42,812 bases of DNA from the NCBI GenBank assembly GCA_934725085.1, contig CAKVAL010000012.1, forward strand, positions 1 through 42,812. Reading direction: 5' to 3'. A program made the translations under genes and the position numbers. This DNA is from an uncultured Erysipelotrichaceae bacterium (GTDB lineage Bacteria > Bacillota_I > Bacilli_A > Erysipelotrichales > Erysipelotrichaceae). Shown here one piece after another: positions 6,184-15,313 of the stretch. The notes beneath the pieces are model-generated. The model searched no databases. It saw nothing but the letters and a program-made list of their open reading frames with translations, and was not told where the DNA came from. The stretch's first letter is position 1; each line of letters starts with the position of its first letter.

Positions 6184-8739
6184 ATGGAATTAGAGAAGAC
6201 GACTGAAAAGTTACAGAAAATCTTAATTAAAGCTTTGAATATCTGTAAGGATTATCATAATCCAGAGATATGTGATGAGCATATGTTTAAGGCTTATCTT
6301 GATGATGATGATATTAGAAAGATTCTTAGCGAATTAAAGTGTGATGTTAATGAGCTGATTAATGTTACTAATAATTCTCTTAATAGTCTTCCTAGTAATG
6401 ATTCTACAAATGATCCTGCCATTAGTAGATATTTATATGAAAGCTATAATGAGGCGTTAAAGCTTTCGAAGGAAAAGGGCGATAAATACTTGGGTGCTTT
6501 AGATTTGTTCGCTGTTGAATTGTTTAATGATTCATCTTTCACTAAACTTTTAAGAAAGCATATTAGATTTAATAAGAAAGATCTTATGGATAAAATTAAT
6601 AAAGAAAGGGGAACAACTATGATCAATAATCAAAATGATGAAAACAACATCAATCCACTAGAGAAGTATGGTAGAAATCTAGTTATTGATGTCAAAGAAG
6701 GTAAGATTGATCCTGTCATCGGTAGAGATGAGGAAATAAGAAGAGTAATTGAAATTTTGAGTCGTAAGACTAAAAATAATCCAGTTCTTATTGGTGAACC
6801 AGGTGTTGGTAAGACTGCGATTGTAGAAGGTTTGGCATGGCGTATCTTTAATGGTGATGTTCCTGCTTCTTTAAAGGATAAGGAACTATATGAACTAGAC
6901 TTAGGTTCTTTGATTGCTGGTGCTAAGTATCAAGGTGAATTTGAGGAAAGATTAAAGTCAGTATTAAAGGCTGTTAAGGATAAAGATGGTCAAGTCATCA
7001 TGTTTATCGATGAGATTCACAATCTTGTCGGTGCTGGTAAGAGCAGTGGTGCGATGGATGCTGCTAATTTGTTAAAGCCAATGTTAGCTCGTGGTGAGTT
7101 AAAGTGTATTGGTGCTACTACTTTTGATGAATATAGACAATATATTGAAAAGGATGCAGCACTAGAAAGACGTTTCCAAAAGGTTACTGTAGATGAACCG
7201 AGTGTTGAAGAGACTATATCAATTCTAAGAGGTCTAAAGGATAGATTTGAGGCTCACCATGGTGTAACTATTAAGGATGAGGCTATTATCGCTTCAGCTG
7301 TATTGTCTAATCGTTATATTACAGATAGATTCCTTCCAGATAAGGCTATCGACTTGATTGATGAGGCTTGTGCTTCTACAAGAGTTGATATGGATTCTAT
7401 GCCTACTGAGCTTTATGAGCTTGAGCATAAGAAGAAACAATTAGAGATTGAAGAGGTTTCTTTGAAGAAGGAAAAAGACGATGAGAAGGCTATGAAGCGT
7501 TTAGCTGATCTTCAAGATGATTTGAAGGAAGTTAATGAAAAGTATAATACTTTGCATGCTAAGTGGTTGGATGAGAAGAAAGAACTAATTCAAAGTAAGA
7601 CTTTAAGGGAAGACTTAGAGAAGGCAAAGCTAGAGTATACAAATGCTGAGCAGGCTGGTGATTATGCTAAGGCTTCAGAATTAAAATTTAGTACTATTCC
7701 TAGTTTAGAGGCTAAGATTAAGGCTTCTAAGGAAGCTGATAAGAATGGCAGAATGTTGTCAGAAGTAGTTGATGAAGAGGCTATTGCCAAGGTTGTTTCT
7801 AAGTGGACTCATATTGAGACTACAAAGCTATTAAAGACTGAAAGAGATAAGTTGTTAAAGCTTGATGATATCTTAAAAGAAAGAGTCATGGGACAAGATG
7901 ATGCCTTGAAGCTTGTTACCGATGCCATCTTGAGAAATAAGGCTAATATTGGTGATATTAATAGACCAATAGGTTCGTTCTTGTTCTTGGGTCCTACTGG
8001 TGTTGGTAAGACTGAAGTTGCTAAGGCATTAGCTGAACAATTGTTTGATGATGAAAACAAGATAGTTCGTATCGATATGTCTGAATATATGGAGAAGTTC
8101 TCAGTGTCTAGATTAATTGGTGCTCCTCCAGGCTACGTGGGTTATGAAGAGGGTGGTCAATTGACTGAGGCTGTTAGAAGAAAACCTTATTCAATTGTCT
8201 TATTAGATGAGATTGAGAAGGCCCATCCTGATGTCTTTAATATCTTGTTACAAATACTAGATGATGGTCGTATCACCGATTCTAAGGGTGTTACAGTTGA
8301 TTTTAAGAATACTGTAATAATTATGACTTCTAATTTGGGTTCTGAATTTGCGTTTGAACCAGATAAAGAGAAGAAGGCTAAAGAATATGATATGGCTATT
8401 AAAAATGCCTTTAAGCCTGAGTTTGTAAACCGTATTGATGAGATTATTATCTTTAATCCATTGAATGAATCAGTTATCAAGGATATCGCTAAGAAGTTTA
8501 TTAATCAACTAGTTAATAGAATGAAAGACAATGATGTTGAATTATCATTCTCAGATAAGGCTATTGATAAGATTTCTAAGGAAGGCTTTGATCCAAACTT
8601 TGGTGCTAGACCTATGAAGCGTCATATTCAAAGAGAGGTTGAGTCTAAGTTAGCTAGATTTGTGATTGCTAATCCGGATTGTAAGAAGATCTTGGTTGAT
8701 GTTGAAAATGATGATTATGTTGTAAGAGATGTGGCTTAG
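6184..8739 (+). CDS. clpB: ATP-dependent disaggregase ClpB
   Basis: An 851-aa AAA+ protein that, with DnaK/DnaJ/GrpE, extracts proteins from aggregates. The N-domain (about 1-150) is divergent. The first AAA+ module has GEPGVGKTA near 204 and VIMFIDEIHNLVGAG; the coiled-coil middle domain (about 400-530) marks it as ClpB rather than ClpA or ClpX; the second module has GPTGVGKTE near 603, SIVLLDEIEKAHPDV and the C-terminal FNPNFGARP-type region (DPNFGARPMKRHIQ). I chose ATG 6184 behind AAGGAGA; a GTG at 6166 would fall in CIRCE 3. It directly follows the dnaK operon and has its own operator. Its stop codon sits in the terminator hairpin. Confidence 0.96.
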   Translation: MELEKTTEKLQKILIKALNICKDYHNPEICDEHMFKAYLDDDDIRKILSELKCDVNELINVTNNSLNSLPSNDSTNDPAISRYLYESYNEALKLSKEKGDKYLGALDLFAVELFNDSSFTKLLRKHIRFNKKDLMDKINKERGTTMINNQNDENNINPLEKYGRNLVIDVKEGKIDPVIGRDEEIRRVIEILSRKTKNNPVLIGEPGVGKTAIVEGLAWRIFNGDVPASLKDKELYELDLGSLIAGAKYQGEFEERLKSVLKAVKDKDGQVIMFIDEIHNLVGAGKSSGAMDAANLLKPMLARGELKCIGATTFDEYRQYIEKDAALERRFQKVTVDEPSVEETISILRGLKDRFEAHHGVTIKDEAIIASAVLSNRYITDRFLPDKAIDLIDEACASTRVDMDSMPTELYELEHKKKQLEIEEVSLKKEKDDEKAMKRLADLQDDLKEVNEKYNTLHAKWLDEKKELIQSKTLREDLEKAKLEYTNAEQAGDYAKASELKFSTIPSLEAKIKASKEADKNGRMLSEVVDEEAIAKVVSKWTHIETTKLLKTERDKLLKLDDILKERVMGQDDALKLVTDAILRNKANIGDINRPIGSFLFLGPTGVGKTEVAKALAEQLFDDENKIVRIDMSEYMEKFSVSRLIGAPPGYVGYEEGGQLTEAVRRKPYSIVLLDEIEKAHPDVFNILLQILDDGRITDSKGVTVDFKNTVIIMTSNLGSEFAFEPDKEKKAKEYDMAIKNAFKPEFVNRIDEIIIFNPLNESVIKDIAKKFINQLVNRMKDNDVELSFSDKAIDKISKEGFDPNFGARPMKRHIQREVESKLARFVIANPDCKKILVDVENDDYVVRDVA

Positions 8740-8753
8740 CCATGTCTCTTTTT
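8724..8753 (+). terminator. Terminator after clpB
   Basis: A 12-bp stem (8724-8735 with 8739-8750, two G-T wobbles), 3-nt loop and continuing T-run. The TAG stop of clpB lies at the loop, so the last codons of the gene form the left arm. It ends the chaperone block. Confidence 0.85.
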
Positions 8754-8792
8754 AAATGGTAAAATAATGTAAGAAAGATTAAGGATTAAAAG

Positions 8793-10493
8793 ATGAGTTT
8801 ACAATTAAAATTACCTATTGGATATGAAAATTTTGAAGAGTTACGTACTAATAATTTTTATTATGTAGATAAAACAAAATTTATAGAACAATTAATAGAT
8901 AATATAAGCAAAGTAAACTTATTTACTCGTCCTCGTCGTTTTGGTAAGACTCTTAATATGAGTATGCTTAAGTATTTCTTTGATGTTGATACTAATCCTT
9001 CTTTATTTAATGGTTTATATGTTTCTAGTAATAAAGAATTATGTACTAAGTATTTAGGCAAGTATCCTGTAATTTTTATTACTTTAAAAAATGTTGATGG
9101 ATTAAGTTTTACAGAAGCAAAAGATAGGCTTATAAATGTAGTTAGTTATGAAGCTAAGCGTTTTTCTTATCTATTAGATGCTGATAATTTAACGATAGAT
9201 GAAAAAAATAGTTACAAAGCTATTACAAATATGGTTAATGGTGCCTTTGTGATGGATGAAAAAATTTTATTAAGATCTTTAAAGACTTTGTCTGAATTGC
9301 TATGTAAATACCATAACCAAAGAACAGTAATTTTAATTGATGAATATGATGTACCTTTAGATAAAGCATATAATCATGGTTATTATAAAGAAATGGTTTC
9401 TTTAATAAGAGGCATGTTTGGTGACTCTTTAAAAACTAATGATGCATTAGAATTTGCAGTGTTAACAGGCTGTTTAAGAGTATCTAAAGAAAGTATTTTT
9501 ACAGGTGTTAATAATTTTAAAACTCTTTCAATTACAGATTCTAGATTTGATGAAATGTTTGGCTTTACTGATGAAGAAGTTAAAGAAATGCTTAAATATT
9601 ATAATCTAGAATGCAAACTTGATGAATGTAAACAGTGGTATGATGGATATCGTTTTGGTAATGCAAATATCTATTGTCCTTGGGATGTTATTAACTATGT
9701 TGATAGAATCAAAGATGATATAAATGCTTTTCCTGAAAGTTATTGGATTAATACTAGTGGGAATGATTTGGTTAAAAGATTTATTGATAAAGCTGATAAA
9801 ACAACAAGAGATGAGATTGAAAGATTAATTGAAGGACAAACTATTGAAAAGAAGATTCGTTTAGATTTAACTTACGATGAAATTGATAATAGTATAGATA
9901 ATCTTTGGAGTGTTTTGTTTACAACAGGTTATTTAACTTTCAAGGATAACAATATTGATGGAACTTATAAATTGATGATTCCTAATAGAGAAATTAAGGA
10001 AGTTTTTGTAGGTCAAATTCAAGAATGGTTTAAAGATAAAATATTCTCTAATACAAGCGATTTAGAGGCTTTTTGGAAGGCTTTTGAATATGGAGATACA
10101 AATACTGTTGAGAATTATTTAAATAGACTATTAAGCAATTCTATTAGTGTTTTTGATAATAAAGAAAAAGAGAATTCCTATCATAATTTAATGATTGGCA
10201 TTTTAGCCGGAAATGCAAATTGGCTTGTAAAATCTAATGTGGAAGCTGGTGAGGGGTTTGCAGATATCATTATTGAGACTGATGATCCAGATGCTGGTAT
10301 TATTGTTGAGTTTAAATTTACAAAAAATATTAATGAAATGGAAGAATTATGTCTAAAGGCATTAAAACAAATTGATGATAAAAGATATTCTGACTATCTT
10401 TTAAATCAAGATAGAACTAAAGTTTTGTTGTATGGAATGTGTTTTTGTAAAAAAAGATGTAAGGTTATTAATAAAAAGTTAAATAATGTTTGA
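8793..10493 (+). CDS. AAA-ATPase-like protein with PD-(D/E)XK nuclease tail
   Basis: A 566-aa protein of the widespread AAA-ATPase-like/PDDEXK family (start LPIGYENFEELRTNNFYYVD). The P-loop is the family's degenerate type, RPRRFGKT near 46-53, with a Walker-B-like VILIDEYDVPLD near 180. The last 80 residues carry GFADIIIETDD and IVEFKFTKN, the D...ExK pattern of a PD-(D/E)XK nuclease (about 488-512). The biological role of the family is unsettled; it is abundant and often duplicated in gut bacteria, and defence or mobile-element roles have been proposed. It follows the clpB terminator with only a weak ribosome site and overlaps the next gene by 8 bases. Confidence 0.85.
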   Translation: MSLQLKLPIGYENFEELRTNNFYYVDKTKFIEQLIDNISKVNLFTRPRRFGKTLNMSMLKYFFDVDTNPSLFNGLYVSSNKELCTKYLGKYPVIFITLKNVDGLSFTEAKDRLINVVSYEAKRFSYLLDADNLTIDEKNSYKAITNMVNGAFVMDEKILLRSLKTLSELLCKYHNQRTVILIDEYDVPLDKAYNHGYYKEMVSLIRGMFGDSLKTNDALEFAVLTGCLRVSKESIFTGVNNFKTLSITDSRFDEMFGFTDEEVKEMLKYYNLECKLDECKQWYDGYRFGNANIYCPWDVINYVDRIKDDINAFPESYWINTSGNDLVKRFIDKADKTTRDEIERLIEGQTIEKKIRLDLTYDEIDNSIDNLWSVLFTTGYLTFKDNNIDGTYKLMIPNREIKEVFVGQIQEWFKDKIFSNTSDLEAFWKAFEYGDTNTVENYLNRLLSNSISVFDNKEKENSYHNLMIGILAGNANWLVKSNVEAGEGFADIIIETDDPDAGIIVEFKFTKNINEMEELCLKALKQIDDKRYSDYLLNQDRTKVLLYGMCFCKKRCKVINKKLNNV

Positions 10494-11832
10494 AAGAAAA
10501 ATTAAAGGAACAATTAACAATTGGATAGAAAATGGTAAAGATGCTTTCTTATTAAGAGGAATTAGGCAAGTTGGAAAAACCTATATAATTCGTGAGTGTT
10601 TAAAGGAAAGCTCTTATCCTTTTGTTGAGTTAAACTTTATTGAGCATCCTGAGCTTGTTGAATTATTAAATAATTCTATAAATACCAATGATTTTATTAT
10701 GAGATTAAGTCTTACAACTACAGAAAAGTTAGTGCCTTATAAGACAATCTTTTTTCTTGATGAAGTGCAAGAGTGTAAGGATATTATCACAAAAATTAAA
10801 TTTTTAGTAGAAGATGGACGCTATAAGTTTATTTTAAGTGGTTCTTTATTAGGCGTTGAAATCAATGATTTAAGATCAGCTCCCGTTGGATATATGAGTG
10901 TTCACGATATGTATCCTTTGTGTTTTGAAGAATTTTCAAAGGCTTTAGGAATAAAACAAGATATTATAGATTTGCTTAAGGATTGTTTTGATAATAGAAA
11001 AGCAGTAGATGGATTTGTTCATAAGAAGATGATGGATTTATTTTATTTATATTTGATTATTGGTGGTATGCCAGAAGCGGTTATGACTTATATCGATACT
11101 AATGATTTATCTATGGTGAGTGCTGTGCATAAAAAGATTTTAGATTTATATAGAATCGATTTTACTAAATATGAAAATAATTATAAGCTAAAGATTAGAG
11201 AAATATTTGATTCAATACCAGGACAACTAAATCAAATGAATAAGCGTTTTAAATTTTCTATTATTAGTAAAAACGTTTCTTATGATAGGTTGGAAAATAG
11301 TTTCTTGTGGTTGAAGGATGCTGGGGTAGCTATTCCTGTATATAACGTTAGTGAACCTACAGTTCCTTTGATAATAAGCAAAAATAGAAGTTTATTTAAA
11401 TTGTTTTATGGTGATGTTGGTTTATTAACTTCTAATTATTCTAATGATGTTAAGATAGCAATTTTAAACAAGAATCCTAGCATTAATAATGGTGCTTTGT
11501 TTGAAAATGCTTGTGCGCAAGAATTATTGTGTAAGAACTTTAAACTTTATTATTTTAATAGTAAGAAACAAGGAGAACTTGATTTTGTGGTTGAATACAA
11601 GGGCAAAGTTCTTCCTATCGAAATAAAGTCTGGTAAAAGTTATAAAAAACATTCTGCACTTAATAATGTATTAAGTAATGATGATTATATGATTGATGAA
11701 GGCTTTGTTTTCTATGATGATAACATTAAAGTCAAGAATAATAAGGTTTATTTTCCAATTTATATGTTGATGTTTTTGGATAATACAATTTCTCAAGAAT
11801 TTATTTATAAAATCGACTTATCAGGGCTATAA
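10486..11832 (+). CDS. AAA_14/DUF4143-type ATPase
   Basis: A 448-aa ATP-binding protein of the AAA_14 plus DUF4143 architecture. The P-loop is LLRGIRQVGKTYIIRE (about 21-36), Walker B is IFFLDEVQECKD near 89, and YKFILSGSLLG follows as sensor-like motif. The middle part (about 200-340) includes a winged-helix-like region. The C-terminal domain has GALFENACAQEL and GELDFVVEYKGKVLPIEIK, a D...ExK nuclease-like pattern near 363-382. The role is unknown in general. It overlaps the previous ATPase gene by 8 bases, so the two are co-translated; both carry ATPase and nuclease-like parts and may act together. Confidence 0.85.
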   Translation: MFERKIKGTINNWIENGKDAFLLRGIRQVGKTYIIRECLKESSYPFVELNFIEHPELVELLNNSINTNDFIMRLSLTTTEKLVPYKTIFFLDEVQECKDIITKIKFLVEDGRYKFILSGSLLGVEINDLRSAPVGYMSVHDMYPLCFEEFSKALGIKQDIIDLLKDCFDNRKAVDGFVHKKMMDLFYLYLIIGGMPEAVMTYIDTNDLSMVSAVHKKILDLYRIDFTKYENNYKLKIREIFDSIPGQLNQMNKRFKFSIISKNVSYDRLENSFLWLKDAGVAIPVYNVSEPTVPLIISKNRSLFKLFYGDVGLLTSNYSNDVKIAILNKNPSINNGALFENACAQELLCKNFKLYYFNSKKQGELDFVVEYKGKVLPIEIKSGKSYKKHSALNNVLSNDDYMIDEGFVFYDDNIKVKNNKVYFPIYMLMFLDNTISQEFIYKIDLSGL

Positions 11833-11841
11833 ATTTGTCCA

Positions 11842-11870
11842 TTGTGAAAATTGGTCAATTATCTTATAAT
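11842..11870 (+). promoter_or_regulatory. Promoter of rny-ymdB-pilin operon
   Basis: TTGTGA (11842-11847), 17-bp spacer and a perfect TATAAT (11865-11870). The predicted start gives a leader of about 40 nt before rny, including its AGGAGG ribosome site. Confidence 0.75.
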
Positions 11871-11917
11871 TATTAAGGATTTATTCCACGATTAATAAAG
11901 TAATAGGAGGAAAAGTT

Positions 11918-13474
11918 ATGATAGAATTTAACTTTGCTTCCGTTTTATTTGGTATCTTAGGTCTATTAGCTGGTGTTGTGATTATGTTCTTTGTGAACAA
12001 GTCACATTTAAATAAGGCTAAGGATGAGGCTAAGAAAGTCTTAGAAGAGGCTGCGCAACAAGCTAAGAACACTTTAAAGCAAGCTGTTTTAGATAGCAAG
12101 ACGCAAGCTTATGAATTGAAACTTCAAGCTGAGAAAGAAATTAAAGAAAGAAAATCAGAATTGCAAGATCAAGAAGCTAAGATCCTTAGAAGAGAGGATT
12201 CTCTAAATTTTCGTGATGAGAATTTGAATGCTAAGGAAAAGAGTCTTGATCAAAAGCTAAAGAAAGTTGATGACAAGACTGCCCAATTAAATAGAATGGA
12301 AGCTGAACTTCAATCTAGGATTGATGGTCAAATTGCGCTTTTGGAGCGTGTTTCTAACATGAGTCAACAAGAGGCTCATGATGAACTAATGGAAGCTGTT
12401 GAAAAGAAGATGGAAAATGAGGTAGCTAGCTATATCCATGAACAAGAGGAAGAAGCAAAGCTAAGAGCTAAGGAGAAGGCTCGCCAAATTATTGCCACTG
12501 CTATTCAAAGATATTCTCAAGAAGAGAGTATTGATAGAACAGTTTCTGTAGTAGCATTACCAAATGAAGAAATGAAGGGTAGAATCATCGGTAGAGAAGG
12601 TAGAAATATTAGAGCTATTGAACAAGCTACTGGTGTTGATCTAATTATTGATGATACTCCTGAGGCTATTACTATTTCTTGTTTTGATCCAATTAGAAGA
12701 GAGACTGCAAGACTTGCTCTTGAATTCTTAATTAAAGATGGTCGTATTCAACCAGGTAGAATTGAGGATGTGGTTAATAAGGTTTCTAAAGAAATGGATG
12801 AAAACATCATGAAATATGGTGAAGAGGCTTGTTTCAAATTAAAGATTGGTAGAATGGACAAAGAATTAGTTAAGCTAATTGGTAGATTAAGATATAGATA
12901 TTCTTATGGCCAAAATGGTTTAGAGCATTCTATGGAAGTTGCTGCTTTTGCAGGTATGATGGCTGCTGAACTTGGTTTAAATCAAAATCTTGCTAAAAGA
13001 GCTGGTTTATTACATGATATCGGTAAGGCTGTTGACTTTGAACAAGAGGGTACACACGTTGAGCTTGGTGCTAAATTAGCTAAGAAGTATGGTGAAAATG
13101 AAGTAGTTATAAATGCTATTGAAGCTCACCATGGCGATAAGGAACCTACAGGTATTATTTCTTATCTTGTTGCTGCTGCAGATACTTTAAGTGCTGCAAG
13201 ACCTGGTGCAAGATATGAGGGTATGGAAAACTATATTGAAAGACTTGAAAATCTTGAAAAGATCGCTAATGACTTTGATGGAGTTGATAAGGCTTTCGCT
13301 ATTCAAGCTGGTAGAGAAATCAGAGTTATGGTTTTACCTGATAAAGTAAATGATAGTAAGTGTACATTGCTTGCTAGAGAAATTAAGGATCGTATTGAAA
13401 ATGAATTAACTTATCCTGGTCAAATTAAGGTTACAGTTATTCGTGAGATGCGTGCTAACGAAATTGCTAAATAA
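11918..13474 (+). CDS. rny: Ribonuclease Y
   Basis: A 518-aa membrane-anchored endoribonuclease that starts mRNA decay in Firmicutes. An N-terminal membrane helix (about 4-26) is followed by a long charged coiled coil (about 28-200). The KH RNA-binding domain carries GRIIGREGRNIRAIEQATG near 222-240. The HD domain has EHSMEVAAFAGMMA near 335 and the catalytic LLHDIGKAVD near 364-373. Length and domain order fit RNase Y well. It has a good promoter and AGGAGG, and its TAA stop shares one base with the ymdB start, the usual rny-ymdB pairing. Confidence 0.97.
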   Translation: MIEFNFASVLFGILGLLAGVVIMFFVNKSHLNKAKDEAKKVLEEAAQQAKNTLKQAVLDSKTQAYELKLQAEKEIKERKSELQDQEAKILRREDSLNFRDENLNAKEKSLDQKLKKVDDKTAQLNRMEAELQSRIDGQIALLERVSNMSQQEAHDELMEAVEKKMENEVASYIHEQEEEAKLRAKEKARQIIATAIQRYSQEESIDRTVSVVALPNEEMKGRIIGREGRNIRAIEQATGVDLIIDDTPEAITISCFDPIRRETARLALEFLIKDGRIQPGRIEDVVNKVSKEMDENIMKYGEEACFKLKIGRMDKELVKLIGRLRYRYSYGQNGLEHSMEVAAFAGMMAAELGLNQNLAKRAGLLHDIGKAVDFEQEGTHVELGAKLAKKYGENEVVINAIEAHHGDKEPTGIISYLVAAADTLSAARPGARYEGMENYIERLENLEKIANDFDGVDKAFAIQAGREIRVMVLPDKVNDSKCTLLAREIKDRIENELTYPGQIKVTVIREMRANEIAK

Positions 13475-14250
13475 TGAGGATTTTATTTTTAGGAGACATT
13501 GTTGGTAAAAGAGGTCGCGAAGTAATTCGCGACTTTTTGCCTTCATTAAAAGACAAATATCAACCTGATTTCATTATTGTTAATGGTGAAAATGCTGCTC
13601 ATGGTAAGGGTTTGACTATTAAAATCTATAATGAATTCATGTCTTATGGTATTGATTGTATTACAATGGGAAATCATACTTTCTCTAAGAAAGAGATTAT
13701 TGAACACTTAGATGAAATGAATAAGTTGGTTTGTCCATATAATCATATTAATGGTTTAGGTAAGGGTTATCGTATCTTTAAATGTAAGGGTAAGAAGATT
13801 TGTGTAGTTAACTTATTAGGTCTTGTTATGCAAGAAGAATATGCAACTAATCCTTATAATGCGATGGATAAGATCTTAAAAGATACTTTATCTAAGAACA
13901 TTGACTTATATATTGTTGATTATCATGCTGAAACAACTGCTGAAAAAAGAGTTTTCTTTGAATACTATAAGAATAAGATAAATGCAGTACTCGGTACTCA
14001 TACTCATATTCAAACAGCTGATGAACAAATAATTGATGGTAGAGCCTTTATGACTGATGTAGGTATGTGTGGTCCATTTGATTCTATTATTGGAAGAGAC
14101 ATTGATGAATGTATTAGAAAGCTTATTTTTAATGAACAAACTAGATTCACTGTATCTATGAGCAATCCAATACTAAATGGTGTATTTTTAGAATATAATG
14201 ATGAAAACAATATGTGTACTAATATAGAAAGGATTCAAATCAGACCATGA
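13474..14250 (+). CDS. ymdB: YmdB-type metallophosphoesterase (TIGR00282 family)
   Basis: A 258-aa binuclear metal phosphodiesterase; the B. subtilis homologue hydrolyses cyclic nucleotides and affects biofilm and motility decisions. Seen: RILFLGDIVGKRGR at the start, IIVNGENAAHGKG (33-45), ITMGNHTFSKKEI (near 65-77), DYHAETTAEKR and VLGTHTHIQTADEQI, which give the metal ligands. Overlaps rny by one base and the downstream pilin by four (ATGA), so a pilin gene is coupled to an RNA-decay/phosphodiesterase pair. Function in this species is inferred from homology. Confidence 0.93.
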   Translation: MRILFLGDIVGKRGREVIRDFLPSLKDKYQPDFIIVNGENAAHGKGLTIKIYNEFMSYGIDCITMGNHTFSKKEIIEHLDEMNKLVCPYNHINGLGKGYRIFKCKGKKICVVNLLGLVMQEEYATNPYNAMDKILKDTLSKNIDLYIVDYHAETTAEKRVFFEYYKNKINAVLGTHTHIQTADEQIIDGRAFMTDVGMCGPFDSIIGRDIDECIRKLIFNEQTRFTVSMSNPILNGVFLEYNDENNMCTNIERIQIRP

Positions 14251-14621
14251 AACAAACAAATAGAAAAGGATTTACTTTAGCTGAACTACTTATTGTGGTA
14301 GCAATCATTGCAGTACTTGTAGCTATAGCAATACCTGTGTTTACTAAGCAATTACATAATGCAAGAGTAGCAGCTGATGTAGCTAATGTTAGAGCATACT
14401 ATGCAGAATTGCAATATAACTATCAAACTACAGAACGATTTGATACTACTTTAATTCGTTTACCGGGTCAGCCTGGACATGAAACTGTTAATGTCGATGG
14501 AAACACAATTAAATTGCAAGAAGGCAAACTATGGATAGCTGAAGAAAATGATAACAAAGGATATAACTTTTATTATATGTGTAATAAAGGATGCCATGAT
14601 TTTACTTTCCCAGAGTATTAG
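14247..14621 (+). CDS. Type IV pilin-like protein, plus-strand copy
   Basis: A 124-aa prepilin. The class III leader MKQTNRKG ends in Gly, followed by mature FTLAELLIVVAIIAVLVA with Glu at +5, the standard prepilin peptidase substrate. The hydrophobic helix continues to about residue 32; the remaining 90 residues form a small globular head with two Cys in CNKGC near the end, possibly a disulfide. Its start overlaps ymdB by four bases. The N-terminal helix is the same as in the pilin on the minus strand at 15314-15685, with the same pattern of AR-A-D-AN-RA-YAEL after it; the heads differ. It could be a major or minor pilin. Confidence 0.9.
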   Translation: MKQTNRKGFTLAELLIVVAIIAVLVAIAIPVFTKQLHNARVAADVANVRAYYAELQYNYQTTERFDTTLIRLPGQPGHETVNVDGNTIKLQEGKLWIAEENDNKGYNFYYMCNKGCHDFTFPEY

Positions 14622-14623
14622 TT

Positions 14624-15184
14624 ATGTTTGGAAATAGTTATGTAACATTTATTATCATACTTATATGTGTATTGAATTTTATTAGAGAATATCAATTACA
14701 AAGGTATGATAGTGAGGATGTAGCACTACAAAAATGTGGTGCTTTAATTAAGCCTTTATCTTCTAATAAAGAATTATATAGATTACTTACTGCTGGGTTT
14801 GTACATATGAGTGTAGGACATTTATTAATGAATCTATACTGTATGTATAACTTAGGATGTTATATTGAAATGTTATTAGGACATGGTATGTTCCTTGTAT
14901 TAATATTAGGTTCAATTATAGTAGGTAATATATGTGCTTTATTTATTGGGAATGATATAAGTATTAGTGCTGGTTTATCTGGTGGTATATATGGTTTATT
15001 AGCTTTTGAACTAAAACTTATATTGATGATAGGAGGCATTTCTGCAGTACTAGGTAATAGATCTTTAATGATAACTATACTTATTAACTTTTCATTCAAT
15101 TTCATGCCTGGTGTAGGTTGGAAAGCTCATTTAGGTGGATTTATATTTGGAATGTTGTTTGCGACGATATTCTTTATGATTTGA
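14624..15184 (+). CDS. Rhomboid family intramembrane serine protease
   Basis: A 186-aa multi-pass membrane protein with about six helices, the minimal rhomboid size. The L1/TM2 signature is FVHMSVGHLLMNLYCMYNLG (near 61-80). The catalytic Ser lies in SAGLSGGIYGLLA near 113-125 (GxSG) and the catalytic His in GWKAHLGGFIFG near 163-174. It would cleave membrane helices of other proteins within the lipid layer. It starts 2 bp behind the pilin gene and shares its operon; pilin-like or adhesin substrates in this locus are a possibility but not shown by the sequence. A bidirectional terminator follows. Confidence 0.9.
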   Translation: MFGNSYVTFIIILICVLNFIREYQLQRYDSEDVALQKCGALIKPLSSNKELYRLLTAGFVHMSVGHLLMNLYCMYNLGCYIEMLLGHGMFLVLILGSIIVGNICALFIGNDISISAGLSGGIYGLLAFELKLILMIGGISAVLGNRSLMITILINFSFNFMPGVGWKAHLGGFIFGMLFATIFFMI

Positions 15185-15222
15185 GCCTATAGATAACTTT
15201 ACATTTACTACCAAATTATTAA

Positions 15223-15251
15223 AAAAGGTGATTAATAGAAAATCACCTTTT
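15223..15251. terminator. Bidirectional terminator between convergent genes
   Basis: An 11-bp perfect stem AAAAGGTGATT/AATCACCTTTT with a 7-nt loop. On the minus strand it is followed by a further T-run, on the plus strand by CAACTTT. It can stop transcription from the rhomboid gene and readthrough from the minus-strand pilin. Confidence 0.75.
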
Positions 15252-15274
15252 CAACTTTAATAAGAATTAAAATA

Positions 15275-15294
15275 CCTAGTCAATTTAGACTAGG
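15275..15294 (-). terminator. Hairpin directly downstream of the minus-strand pilin
   Basis: A 7-bp stem CCTAGTC/GACTAGG with a 6-nt loop, followed on the minus strand by TATTTTAATT. It lies about 20 bp behind the pilin stop codon and is the first of two stem-loops there, which fits a highly expressed short transcript. Confidence 0.6.
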
Positions 15295-15313
15295 CACTTA
15301 AGATTAATTTGGA

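Noticed and set aside
8740..8792. Sigma-A promoter for the ATPase pair
   Set aside because: Only a TAAAAT-like box without a matching -35 could be seen; too weak to annotate.
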